Positions 35,652 to 43,804 of a stretch of DNA of 64,000 nt are shown piece after piece. The position numbers were made by a program, and so were the translations under genes. The notes under the pieces are model-generated. The model saw only the letters and a list, made by a program, of their open reading frames with translations, had not been told where the DNA came from and ran no database searches. Source of the stretch: Dryocola sp036489025 (GTDB lineage Bacteria > Pseudomonadota > Gammaproteobacteria > Enterobacterales > Enterobacteriaceae); contig DASXGN010000004.1 of NCBI GenBank assembly GCA_036489025.1, positions 1 to 64,000 on the forward strand, read 5' to 3'. Position 1 is the first letter of the stretch. The number at the start of each line of letters is the position of its first letter.

Positions 35652-36146
35652 ATGGTTACTTTTCACACTAATCACGGTGACATCGTCATCAAAACTTTTG
35701 ACGATAAAGCACCGATTACCGTTAAAAACTTCATGGACTACTGTCGCGAAGGCTACTACGACAACACCATTTTCCACCGTGTAATCAACGGTTTTATGGT
35801 TCAGGGCGGCGGTTTTGAACCTGGCATGAAGCAGAAAGAAACCAAAGACACCATTCAGAACGAAGCGAACAACGGCCTGAAAAACACCCGTGGTACGCTG
35901 GCCATGGCTCGCACCCAGGCTCCACATTCCGCCAGCGCTCAGTTCTTTATCAACGTGGTTGATAACGACTTCCTGAACCACAGCAGCGAAAGCATGCAGG
36001 GTTGGGGCTACTGCGTCTTTGCTGAAGTCGTCGAAGGCATGGACGTGGTTGATAAAATCAAAGCCGTTTCCACCGGCCGCAGCGGCATGCACCAGGACGT
36101 TCCTAAAGAAGACGTGATCGTCACCAGCGTCACCGTTAGCGAATAA
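35652..36146 (+). CDS. ppiB: Peptidyl-prolyl cis-trans isomerase B PpiB
   Basis: This 164-residue cytoplasmic cyclophilin starts MVTFHTNHGDIVIKTF. The active-site stretch FHRVINGFMVQGG and AQFFIN carry the conserved Arg and Phe. There is no signal peptide. An AGGA ribosome site precedes the ATG at 35652. A longer frame back to 35517 lacks family similarity. It is followed by lpxH after 10 nt, suggesting one transcript. Confidence 0.96.
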   Translation: MVTFHTNHGDIVIKTFDDKAPITVKNFMDYCREGYYDNTIFHRVINGFMVQGGGFEPGMKQKETKDTIQNEANNGLKNTRGTLAMARTQAPHSASAQFFINVVDNDFLNHSSESMQGWGYCVFAEVVEGMDVVDKIKAVSTGRSGMHQDVPKEDVIVTSVTVSE

Positions 36147-36156
36147 TCCCCGCTCG

Positions 36157-36876
36157 ATGATCCTGTTTATTGCAGATTTACACCTCTGCTCAGAAGAACC
36201 GGCGATAACCGCCGGTTTTCTTCGTTTTCTGGCCGGAACAGCGCGAGAAGCGCAGGCGTTGTATATCCTCGGCGACCTGTTCGAAGCGTGGATTGGCGAT
36301 GACGACCCTGAACCGCTGCACGACCAAATTGCTGGTGCAATTAAAGAGCTGGTCGACTCCGGCGTGCCCTGCTGCTTTATTCACGGCAACCGCGACTTCC
36401 TGGTTGGCAAAAAATTTGCCCGTAAGAGCGGCATGACGCTGCTGCCGGAAGAGAAAGTCCTCGATTTGTACGGCCGTAACATGCTGATCCTGCACGGCGA
36501 TACGCTCTGCACGGACGATGTCGGCTATCAGGCATTTCGGCAAAAAGTTCACCATCCTGTCATTCAATGGCTTTTCCTGGCGCTGCCGCTGTTTATCCGC
36601 AGGCGAATCGCCGCCAGAATGCGCGCGGGCAGTAAAGCCGCCAACAGCAGCAAATCTATGACCATCATGGACGTGAACCCGCAGGCGGTGGAAGAGGCGC
36701 TGACTCGACATCAGGTGCAGTGGATGATTCACGGCCACACGCATCGCCCGGAAATTCATCCGCTGATGGCCAACGGCAAGCCGGCATTTCGCTGCGTGCT
36801 GGGCGCCTGGCATACTCGGGGCTCGATGATTAAAGTCACTCCCGAAGACGTCGAGTTAATTCACTTCGATTTTTGA
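36157..36876 (+). CDS. lpxH: UDP-2,3-diacylglucosamine diphosphatase LpxH
   Basis: This 239-residue calcineurin-like phosphoesterase carries D7-L-H9 (IADLHLC), GDLFEAW, GNRDF, MLILHGD and IHGHTHRP as metal ligands. It cleaves UDP-2,3-diacylglucosamine to lipid X in lipid A synthesis at the inner membrane surface. It follows ppiB by 10 nt. In E. coli purE comes next; here a two-gene insert intervenes. Confidence 0.95.
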   Translation: MILFIADLHLCSEEPAITAGFLRFLAGTAREAQALYILGDLFEAWIGDDDPEPLHDQIAGAIKELVDSGVPCCFIHGNRDFLVGKKFARKSGMTLLPEEKVLDLYGRNMLILHGDTLCTDDVGYQAFRQKVHHPVIQWLFLALPLFIRRRIAARMRAGSKAANSSKSMTIMDVNPQAVEEALTRHQVQWMIHGHTHRPEIHPLMANGKPAFRCVLGAWHTRGSMIKVTPEDVELIHFDF

Positions 36877-36976
36877 TCTGAAACCTCTCCGGTTTATTCA
36901 TATGATATAGATCAATGCATTTCTTCCGCGAAAAAAGGAAATTTACTGTGGGTTAACATTGACGATGGAAGTTACA

Positions 36977-37831
36977 ATGATTATCGACAGGGAATTTATT
37001 TATAACGTTATTGAAAACTTTCACCGTAGCATCGTTAATGAAGATGATCTGTGCTCATGTGCAGATGCCTCCCCAGATAATCAATATTACTTTAATGAGG
37101 CTTACCAAAAAATTTACGCTTTAAGGTATTATCCAGCATACTATTTTGAATACGCTGATCTGGCAGAAAAATTCCTGTTTCGGTTAAGAAGAAGCGGCTA
37201 CAAAAATACGAGCATTGCTTCATTTGGCTGCGGGTTGTACCCTGATTATTTTGCACTACAGCATAATTTAACTGATATTGAATTCCATTATGATGGCTAC
37301 GACTGCTGCGAATGGGAAACAAGAAAGCTTTTACCCAATATCGATACTAACACATCAATATTTAACCAAAGCGTAGATGATATCATCCAGGATAAAATTA
37401 ACACTTACGACGCGTTTATCTTCCCAAAATCAATCAGCGACATAAACCAAAAAGAAGGCTCTATAGAAAATTTAGCCTGTAAAATATCAAACACATCAAA
37501 GCAGCATATTTTCTTTATGAACTCATATATCAACACAAGCCTGGAAGCGCCAAGCGCCCATATTAATATATTCAAACCCATCCATGATAAATTACTAGAA
37601 AAGGGCTTTACTACCAAGGATAACTACGCCAGAACAGACTTTTCAGGTGAATACAATGATGGGCATGGTCAAGGTTTAAGCGCAATAAATCCATCATTTG
37701 AATATCCAATACAGTTTATTTCACGATGTTTGAAGCGTACAGATGAATGTAGAAAAGATTGCGGGGTAGTAAAATCTCCAATATTTAAAAATACTTACAC
37801 TGATTATCAGCTATTGGAATATACCAAATGA
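36977..37831 (+). CDS. SAM-methyltransferase-like protein in AT-rich insert
   Basis: I do not recognise a named family for this 284-residue protein. A Rossmann-type pattern is visible: a hydrophobic strand then FGCGLYPDYFAL (glycine-rich loop, about residues 84-95), and FHYDGYDCCEWE about 25 residues later at the place of methyltransferase motif II. A Cys cluster (CLKRTDECRKDCG) lies near the C-terminus. The ATG at 36977 has a GGAAG ribosome site five bases upstream; TTG 36959 and ATG 36965 are alternatives. Base composition is much more A+T-rich than lpxH and purE, indicating transfer. The stop overlaps the next gene's ATG (ATGA), so the two are co-translated and probably act together. Confidence 0.65.
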   Translation: MIIDREFIYNVIENFHRSIVNEDDLCSCADASPDNQYYFNEAYQKIYALRYYPAYYFEYADLAEKFLFRLRRSGYKNTSIASFGCGLYPDYFALQHNLTDIEFHYDGYDCCEWETRKLLPNIDTNTSIFNQSVDDIIQDKINTYDAFIFPKSISDINQKEGSIENLACKISNTSKQHIFFMNSYINTSLEAPSAHINIFKPIHDKLLEKGFTTKDNYARTDFSGEYNDGHGQGLSAINPSFEYPIQFISRCLKRTDECRKDCGVVKSPIFKNTYTDYQLLEYTK

Positions 37832-38769
37832 TCATCAGCGCAAGCCGCAGAACAGACATTCCAGCCTTTTATACCGAATGGCTAATGAACCGCTTGCGTG
37901 CAGGTTTTTTACTCACCCGCAATCCATTTAATTATAATCAAATTTCCCGGGTGGATCTTACGCCACAGAATGTTGACGCCATAGTTTTCTGGACGCGAAA
38001 TCCGACAAAACTGCTTCCTTACATTAATGAATTAGACAGTCTTGGTCATAAATATTATTTTCAATATACGATTACGGGTTATCCACGTTCGCTGGATACT
38101 AAAACATTAAACCCGCATAAATCTTTAGACGTTTTCCGCACCTTAGTCGATAAAATTGGCTTTGGAAAAGTAATCTGGCGATACGATCCTATTCTTCTTT
38201 CCAATATCCTTCCGGCTGAGGAACATATTCGATTATTTACAAAGCTTGCCGAAAACCTCAAAGGATATACCCCGAGAGTGGTTATTAGCTTTGCTGACTT
38301 ATACCAAAAGACCGAGCGTAATCTTAAAACCGTTGAATCACTTATCTATCATGATATTACGCAGCAGCATGAGCGCTGTCTTCAGCTCTCAGGCAAGCTG
38401 GCTCAAATTGCTGAACAGAATGGTATGGAAATATTCTCCTGCGCCGAAGATGTACAGCTTGAAAATTGCGGTATTAAACACGGTAAATGCATTGATGATG
38501 AATTAATAAAAAGTCTTTTTAACATCGACATCAATAGTGCAAAAGACAAGGGGCAACGCGAAGCCTGCGGCTGTGTGAAAAGCGTCGATATTGGCGTCTA
38601 TAACACCTGTCTTCATGGATGCAAATACTGCTATGCGACTTTTAATCACAAATTAGCCAACACCAACTATAAAAAACACGATCCTCTCAGCCCTTTCCTC
38701 TTAGGTTCGTCTGAAAATGTTCCTGAAGAGTTACTGACACCCATCGTAACGCAAGGCTCACTTTTCTAG
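37828..38769 (+). CDS. DUF1848 family protein with C-terminal Cys cluster
   Basis: The 313-residue protein starts MIISASRRTDIPAFYTEWLMNRL, with AIVFWTRNPTKLLPYI and KVIWRYDPILL, all hallmarks of DUF1848. Near the C-terminus is C-LHG-C-KY-C (about residues 260-267), a CX3CX2C pattern like that of radical-SAM enzymes but at the opposite end of the chain, with further Cys residues in CGCVKS and ENCGIKHGKC. An iron-sulfur cluster is likely; the reaction is unknown. It is AT-rich like its partner upstream, with which it shares an ATGA overlap. It ends 32 nt before the PurR operator of purEK. Confidence 0.85.
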   Translation: MIISASRRTDIPAFYTEWLMNRLRAGFLLTRNPFNYNQISRVDLTPQNVDAIVFWTRNPTKLLPYINELDSLGHKYYFQYTITGYPRSLDTKTLNPHKSLDVFRTLVDKIGFGKVIWRYDPILLSNILPAEEHIRLFTKLAENLKGYTPRVVISFADLYQKTERNLKTVESLIYHDITQQHERCLQLSGKLAQIAEQNGMEIFSCAEDVQLENCGIKHGKCIDDELIKSLFNIDINSAKDKGQREACGCVKSVDIGVYNTCLHGCKYCYATFNHKLANTNYKKHDPLSPFLLGSSENVPEELLTPIVTQGSLF

Positions 38770-38801
38770 TTTTTGGCCTGCTTTTCGCTGTTTTGTTAAC
38801 C

Positions 38802-38817
38802 ACGCAACCGTTTTCCT
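38802..38817 (+). promoter_or_regulatory. PurR operator of purEK
   Basis: ACGCAACCGTTTTCCT matches the PurR consensus ACGCAAACGTTTGCGT at 13 of 16 positions, about 90 bp upstream of purE. purEK is a known PurR target. Confidence 0.75.
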
Positions 38818-38906
38818 TGCCCTTTGTTCGTGATATTCTCCCAGACCTTCTGACCGACCGCCCGACGTTCGGTGATGTTTGCCTGACCACAGGAGTTTTG
38901 AGACGC

Positions 38907-39416
38907 ATGTCCTCCAACCAGACCCCGGCGCGTATCGCCATTGTCATGGGTTCCAAAAGCGACTGGGCTACCATGCAGTTTGCCGCAGAAATTCTCACCG
39001 CCCTTAACGTTCCGCACCACCTCGAAGTTGTCTCCGCCCACCGCACGCCGGATAAACTGTTTAGCTTCGCCGAACAGGCCGAAAGCCATGGTTATCAGGT
39101 GATTATTGCCGGTGCCGGAGGTGCGGCGCATTTACCGGGCATGCTGGCGGCAAAAACGCTGGTGCCGGTGCTGGGCGTGCCGGTGCAGAGCGCGGCGCTC
39201 AGCGGCGTGGACAGTCTCTACTCCATCGTACAAATGCCTCGCGGGATCCCGGTCGGCACGCTGGCGATTGGTAAAGCGGGCGCGGCCAACGCGGCCCTGC
39301 TGGCAGCGCAGATTCTTGCTCTGCACGACAGCGAACTGCACAAGCGCCTGGCCGCATGGCGCAACGCGCAAACGGAAGAAGTGCTGGATAACCCGGATCC
39401 GCGGGGTGACGCATGA
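38907..39416 (+). CDS. purE: N5-carboxyaminoimidazole ribonucleotide mutase PurE
   Basis: The 169-residue protein starts MSSNQTPARIAIVMGSKSDW, the same length as E. coli PurE. The VSAHRTPDK and AGAGGAAHLPG segments carry the active site His residues. It converts N5-CAIR to CAIR in purine synthesis. The frame is open further upstream to 38793, but that would cross the promoter. The stop overlaps the purK start by 4 nt. Confidence 0.96.
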   Translation: MSSNQTPARIAIVMGSKSDWATMQFAAEILTALNVPHHLEVVSAHRTPDKLFSFAEQAESHGYQVIIAGAGGAAHLPGMLAAKTLVPVLGVPVQSAALSGVDSLYSIVQMPRGIPVGTLAIGKAGAANAALLAAQILALHDSELHKRLAAWRNAQTEEVLDNPDPRGDA

Positions 39417-40483
39417 AGCGCGTCTGCGTGCTGGGCAACGGTCAGTTAGGCAGAATGCTGCGCCAGGCGGGCGAGCCGCTGGGCATCGCGGTATATCCGG
39501 TTGGCCTGGACGCCGAGCCGGAAGCGGTTCCTTTCGCGCAGAGCGTGATCACCGCCGAAATCGAACGCTGGCCGGAAACGCCGCTGACCCGCGAGCTGGC
39601 CCGCCACAACGCTTTTGTTAATCGCGAAGTATTCCCGGTAATCGCAGACCGCCTCACCCAGAAACAATTATTCGATCGTCTGGGCCTGGCCACCGCTCCG
39701 TGGCAGCTGCTTTCCAGCCGCGACGAATGGGCTGGCGTATTTGCCAGCCTTGGCGAGCTGGCAATCGTTAAGCGCCGCGTGGGCGGCTACGACGGTCGCG
39801 GCCAGTGGCGCTTACGCCACGATGAAACCGAACAGCTGCCCGACGACTGCTACGGCGAGTGCATCGTTGAGCAGGGCATTAACTTTTCCGGCGAAGTTTC
39901 CCTCGTCGGCGCACGCGGACACGACGGTAGCACGGTATTTTATCCGCTGACCCACAATCTGCATCAGGACGGCATTTTGCGCACCAGCGTTGCCTTCCCG
40001 CAGGCTAACGCGGAGCAGCAGCGCCAAGCGGAAGATATGCTGTCGGCAATTATGCACGAGCTAAAATACGTCGGCGTGATGGCGATGGAATGCTTTATTA
40101 CCCCAGGCGGCCTGCTGATCAACGAGCTGGCCCCGCGCGTGCATAACAGCGGCCACTGGACGCAAAACGGCGCTTCCATCAGCCAGTTCGAGCTGCATCT
40201 GCGGGCAATTGTCGATTTGCCGCTGCCCCAGCCGGTGGTTAACGCTCCCTCAGTGATGATCAACCTTATTGGCACGGACCTGAACTACGACTGGCTGAAG
40301 CTGCCGCTGGTGCATCTGCACTGGTACGACAAAGAGGTGCGCGAGGGCCGCAAGCTGGGCCACCTGAACCTGAACGACAGCGACACGGGCAGGCTGAGCG
40401 CGTCGCTTGAGGCGCTGGTTCCGCTGCTGCCGCCGGAGTACGCCAGCGGCATTGCCTGGGCGCAAAGCAAGCTGAGTCGGTAG
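39413..40483 (+). CDS. purK: N5-carboxyaminoimidazole ribonucleotide synthase PurK
   Basis: This 356-residue ATP-grasp enzyme has the dinucleotide-like N-terminus VCVLGNGQLGRML, the GGYDGRGQW loop, ELAPRVHNSGHWT for metal binding, and MINLIG. It makes N5-CAIR from AIR, ATP and bicarbonate for PurE. The overlapping ATGA with purE indicates coupling. Confidence 0.96.
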   Translation: MKRVCVLGNGQLGRMLRQAGEPLGIAVYPVGLDAEPEAVPFAQSVITAEIERWPETPLTRELARHNAFVNREVFPVIADRLTQKQLFDRLGLATAPWQLLSSRDEWAGVFASLGELAIVKRRVGGYDGRGQWRLRHDETEQLPDDCYGECIVEQGINFSGEVSLVGARGHDGSTVFYPLTHNLHQDGILRTSVAFPQANAEQQRQAEDMLSAIMHELKYVGVMAMECFITPGGLLINELAPRVHNSGHWTQNGASISQFELHLRAIVDLPLPQPVVNAPSVMINLIGTDLNYDWLKLPLVHLHWYDKEVREGRKLGHLNLNDSDTGRLSASLEALVPLLPPEYASGIAWAQSKLSR

Positions 40484-40495
40484 TTCCTCTTTTCC

Positions 40496-40518
40496 CCCCT
40501 CTTCTTTATGGAGAGGGG
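40496..40518 (+). terminator. Hairpin after purK
   Basis: CCCCTCT pairs with AGAGGGG around a 9-nt loop, 12 nt after the purK stop. No clear T-run follows. It is a member of the CCCTCTCC/GGAGAGGG group. Confidence 0.5.
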
Positions 40519-40600
40519 CTGAAACACTTCTTCCTTTCCTTTCTCGCCCCGCTGGCGCACAATTCCCGGCGTTTCGCCCCACTCGCCTTAAGGTTTGCCC

Positions 40601-41716
40601 ATGTCCAAAAATCGCCCGAACACTCAAAATTATGAACATTTGCTGCGCGCGGATATTCCGCTGACAGACGTCCGCGCCCCGGTGGAATTCGCTCAGGGCG
40701 CGATGCCTGCGGCGAGCAACCTCCCGCTAATGTCCGATGATGAGCGTGCGGCGGTAGGCACCTGCTTCAAGCAGCGCGGGCAGCAGGCGGCCATTGAGCT
40801 GGGCCACAGCCTCGTCAACGGCGAGCTGCGCGAGGCTCGCTTACAGGCGTGGCTCGAACAGGCAACGCAAAATCCGCAGGGCTATCTGTGCTGCGCCCGA
40901 GGCGGCCTGCGCTCACACATCGTGCAGCAGTGGCTGCGGGAAGCGGGCGTCGACTATCCGCTGGTAGAAGGCGGCTATAAGGCGCTGCGCCAGTTTGCGC
41001 TGCAGGCAATAGAAGAGCGCTCGCATTGGCCGATGATCATGGTCAGCGGCAACACCGGCTGCGGCAAAACGATACTGATTCGCTCGCTGCCGACGGGCGT
41101 CGATCTGGAAGGGCTGGCGCACCACCGCGGCTCGTCCTTTGGCCGGACGATCGTCGAACAGCCCAGCCAGGCAAGCTTTGAAAACAATCTGGCCGTCACG
41201 CTGCTGAAGCTTAGCGAAGCCGATCCGGTGAAGCTGGTTATCGAAGACGAAGGCCGCATGATTGGTTCACGCCATATCCCGGAATCCTTCAGAGAGCAGA
41301 TGCTGCGCTCGCCAATCGTGGTTATCGAAGACCCGTTTGAGCTGCGCCTTGAGCGCCTGAAAACCGAATACTTCCAGCAAATGAGCGAGGCGTTCTTATC
41401 GGTCAGCGATGAAGAAACCGCGTGGAAAAACTACGCCGAATATTTACATCACGGCCTGTTTGCCATCCGCCGCCGTTTGGGAATGGAACGCTTCCAGCAG
41501 TTCACGGTGCGGCTGGATGAAGCGCTGTTAACACAAAGGAAAACGGGCTCCTGCGAGGGGCACCTGGCATGGCTGTCGCCGCTGCTGGAAGAATATTACG
41601 ATCCGATGTATCGCTATCAGCTCTCTAAAAAAGCTGACAGCATAGTTTTTCGCGGGGATTATCGGCAGGTTGAAGAGTGGCTGCGTGAGAATACCTGCGT
41701 TGAACAGAAAAAATAA
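40601..41716 (+). CDS. selU: tRNA 2-selenouridine synthase SelU
   Basis: The 371-residue protein has an N-terminal rhodanese domain with the catalytic Cys97 in YLCCARGGLRSH and a C-terminal P-loop domain (SGNTGCGKT, about residue 148). It replaces sulfur with selenium in 2-thiouridine at tRNA wobble positions, and also geranylates it. I use ATG 40601, 7 nt after a TAAGGT ribosome site, rather than TTG 40595. Similar to E. coli YbbB throughout. It is the last conserved gene before the accessory region. Confidence 0.94.
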   Translation: MSKNRPNTQNYEHLLRADIPLTDVRAPVEFAQGAMPAASNLPLMSDDERAAVGTCFKQRGQQAAIELGHSLVNGELREARLQAWLEQATQNPQGYLCCARGGLRSHIVQQWLREAGVDYPLVEGGYKALRQFALQAIEERSHWPMIMVSGNTGCGKTILIRSLPTGVDLEGLAHHRGSSFGRTIVEQPSQASFENNLAVTLLKLSEADPVKLVIEDEGRMIGSRHIPESFREQMLRSPIVVIEDPFELRLERLKTEYFQQMSEAFLSVSDEETAWKNYAEYLHHGLFAIRRRLGMERFQQFTVRLDEALLTQRKTGSCEGHLAWLSPLLEEYYDPMYRYQLSKKADSIVFRGDYRQVEEWLRENTCVEQKK

Positions 41717-41888
41717 CGTTGTCTTCATAGCCAGCGAAAAGGCGCAGGAAACATTCAGGTCGTTCTAGCTCATCGACGTCAAAAGCTGGCCGCATGTTAC
41801 CAAAGCTAAAGATCGTTAAAGTCGTATAGAAATTTTATATTCGGTGCTGCCTGCCGGACATCTTACCGTGGCAGGTTTGTCCATGAGG

Positions 41889-42437
41889 TTAACTGATATC
41901 TGAATAGCGTAAGAGTTTGTCGACGTTATCAGCCGGCTGGAGCTGTTGCACCATCCACGGGCTGAAGAGTGCCGGCAGATCATTTACCGCAGCGATAAGT
42001 GCCGGCAGTTTCACCCAGCTTGCGTCCATAACCTCACTCTTGCGAAGGCTCATCGAGCTTGTGGCTCGTGCCGCGTATACCGGGCAGTATTCATTTTCTC
42101 GGATTCCCGACGGATCGGTTTCGCAATAAGAGAAAGCGTTATCAATGAGAATAATATCCTCCACGTCTATATTCACTTCATAAGAGCAGCGTCGCTGAAT
42201 TGCCGCTTCAAATGGCTCATGCTGCTGCGGATGACCACAAACGGAATTACTCCATACGCCAGGCCAGGCCTTTTTACTTAATGCGCGACGAGTGATGAGT
42301 AGCTGGCCTTTGCTGTTGAAGATCCAGCAGGAAAAGGCAAGGTGGAGGGGAGTCAATTGATGATGAGCTATTGTTTTGTCCTGGATACCGCAAGGAGAGC
42401 GTAATGAATCCAGCAAAATGACATGTTCCGGCTGCAT
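41889..42437 (-). CDS. idi: Isopentenyl-diphosphate delta-isomerase, type I (Idi)
   Basis: This 182-residue Nudix-fold isomerase has the length of E. coli Idi. Catalytic Cys67 in SNSVCGHPQ and Glu116 in IRENEYCPVYA fall at the same residue numbers, and LSKKAWPGVW is conserved. It interconverts IPP and DMAPP. I start at ATG 42437, which has GAGG six bases upstream; the longer frame adds 13 unrelated residues. It is the last gene of a leftward operon with UbiD-, UbiX- and DUF554-type genes. UbiX enzymes use dimethylallyl phosphates, so this copy may supply prenyl groups for flavin prenylation (inference). A second, housekeeping idi may exist elsewhere. Confidence 0.9.
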   Translation of the reverse strand: MQPEHVILLDSLRSPCGIQDKTIAHHQLTPLHLAFSCWIFNSKGQLLITRRALSKKAWPGVWSNSVCGHPQQHEPFEAAIQRRCSYEVNIDVEDIILIDNAFSYCETDPSGIRENEYCPVYAARATSSMSLRKSEVMDASWVKLPALIAAVNDLPALFSPWMVQQLQPADNVDKLLRYSDIS

Positions 42438-42488
42438 TTTTTGCCTCATGATATTGAAAACAGGCAGGCTATTCACCTGCCGTGAGAT

Positions 42489-43205
42489 TTACCCAACAAA
42501 GGTGGTCCATAGCCAGGACAGAGGCATAATCAATATAAGTGCAGGCAGCATATTTGCAACCGGGAACACTTTTATACCTGCGATACGAAAACCCGTCGCC
42601 AGCATTAGCAGCCCGCCGACGGCAGAAAAATCCGCCATCATGCCTGGCGTGGTCATTGGCAGGATAAAACCTGCTAACAATGCCAGCGCGAGCTGTATGA
42701 CCAGCTGTGGAATCATAATTGTGGCAACGGCAAAGCCCAACAGTGAGGCAAAGATCGTCGAGGTGAAAAGATCCAGCACGGTCTTGATATACAGGATTGA
42801 CGGATCTCCCGTCATTCCTTCATGCATCGCGCCGAAAATACCTGTTCCACTTGCGCAGAACAGAACGACAATCGCGACAAACTTTTCTGTGAACTCATCT
42901 TTAGATAGCGTATCCGGCGCCGGAAAAAGCTTATCTATAATGCCTCGGGTTGAACCCGCTGCCCGGCCAAATCCATTTTCCAGGAATATTAATTCCCCAA
43001 GCACGGTGCCGAGGACTAAGGCAATCACCACAGCAGGCATATTTTTTACCTGCGGGATTAACATTACCCCTAAACCCATTGAGCAGAGACCAAATATCAA
43101 TGAGAGCGAGGCTTTTACACGTTCTGGTAAATATTTGCCACAGGTTGCGCCAATAATGCCGCCCACAACAATGGCGGCACCGTTTACGTAAGGACCGATT
43201 AACAT
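42489..43205 (-). CDS. DUF554 membrane protein (YdfK/YqgA-like)
   Basis: This 238-residue protein has about seven hydrophobic segments, beginning MLIGPYVNGAAIVVGGIIGATCGKYLP. The Gly-rich N-terminal repeat, VLGTVLGE and the internal FCASGTGIFGAMHEGMTGDPSIL are DUF554 (YqgA/YdfK) features. Function is unknown in the family. Its position between UbiX- and Idi-type genes suggests membrane transport of an aromatic acid or product, which is only an inference. It lies 15 nt after the UbiX gene and 51 nt before idi. Confidence 0.82.
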   Translation of the reverse strand: MLIGPYVNGAAIVVGGIIGATCGKYLPERVKASLSLIFGLCSMGLGVMLIPQVKNMPAVVIALVLGTVLGELIFLENGFGRAAGSTRGIIDKLFPAPDTLSKDEFTEKFVAIVVLFCASGTGIFGAMHEGMTGDPSILYIKTVLDLFTSTIFASLLGFAVATIMIPQLVIQLALALLAGFILPMTTPGMMADFSAVGGLLMLATGFRIAGIKVFPVANMLPALILIMPLSWLWTTFVG

Positions 43206-43220
43206 AGTATTTCCATAAAA

Positions 43221-43793
43221 TCAGTAGGAGGCAGTTTCGCCCCATCGAGGCATTTCAAGGTTTAGACCAAACATATCGAGTGCTCTGGCTACACTGTGGT
43301 GAACGATATGGTCAATACTTTGTGGCCGCTGATAAAGTGCAGGAACCGGAGGGAAGATTATTCCCCCCATTTCCGTCACCTGGGTCATATTGCGCAAATG
43401 CCCCAGGTTGAGCGGTGTTTCACGAGCCATAAGAACCAGTCGTCGCCGCTCTTTTAGCACCACATCTGCGGCACGAGTCAGCAGGTTATCGGTCAGGCAG
43501 TGGGCAACGGATGCCATCGTTCGCATCGAGCAAGGAGCGACTAGCATTCCCAGGGTGGTAAATGAGCCGCTGGAAATAGAGGCTCCGAGGTTGCTGATAT
43601 CATGGGTAACATCAGCCATCGACATCACCTCTGTAAGGCTATAGTCCGTTTCCAGTTCACAGGTGCGCTCTGCCCCACGGGAAACCACCAGATGAACTTC
43701 CAGATCCAGAGGTTGTAATAATTCCAGCGCTTTTACACCGTACTGAAACCCTGATGCACCACTGATTCCAACGATAATACGTTGCTGATTCAT
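43221..43793 (-). CDS. UbiX/Pad1-family flavin prenyltransferase
   Basis: The 190-residue flavoprotein starts with IIVGISGASGFQYGV, the FMN-binding loop. SISSGSFTTLGMLVAPCSMRTMA and LTRAADVVLKERRRLVLMARETPLNLGHLRNM contain the family's prenyl-phosphate and flavin contacts. Its length matches E. coli UbiX (189). It should attach a dimethylallyl group to FMN to make prenylated FMN for the UbiD-family enzyme encoded 11 nt upstream. The sequence differs enough from UbiX that it is probably a dedicated partner, not the ubiquinone-pathway copy. Confidence 0.92.
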   Translation of the reverse strand: MNQQRIIVGISGASGFQYGVKALELLQPLDLEVHLVVSRGAERTCELETDYSLTEVMSMADVTHDISNLGASISSGSFTTLGMLVAPCSMRTMASVAHCLTDNLLTRAADVVLKERRRLVLMARETPLNLGHLRNMTQVTEMGGIIFPPVPALYQRPQSIDHIVHHSVARALDMFGLNLEMPRWGETASY

Positions 43794-43804
43794 AGCTACC
43801 TCAG

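Noticed and set aside
41717..41888. Possible terminator between selU and idi (CCTGCC/GGCAGG hairpin near 41850)
   Set aside because: The stem is only 6 bp with a 14-nt loop and no T-run in either direction.
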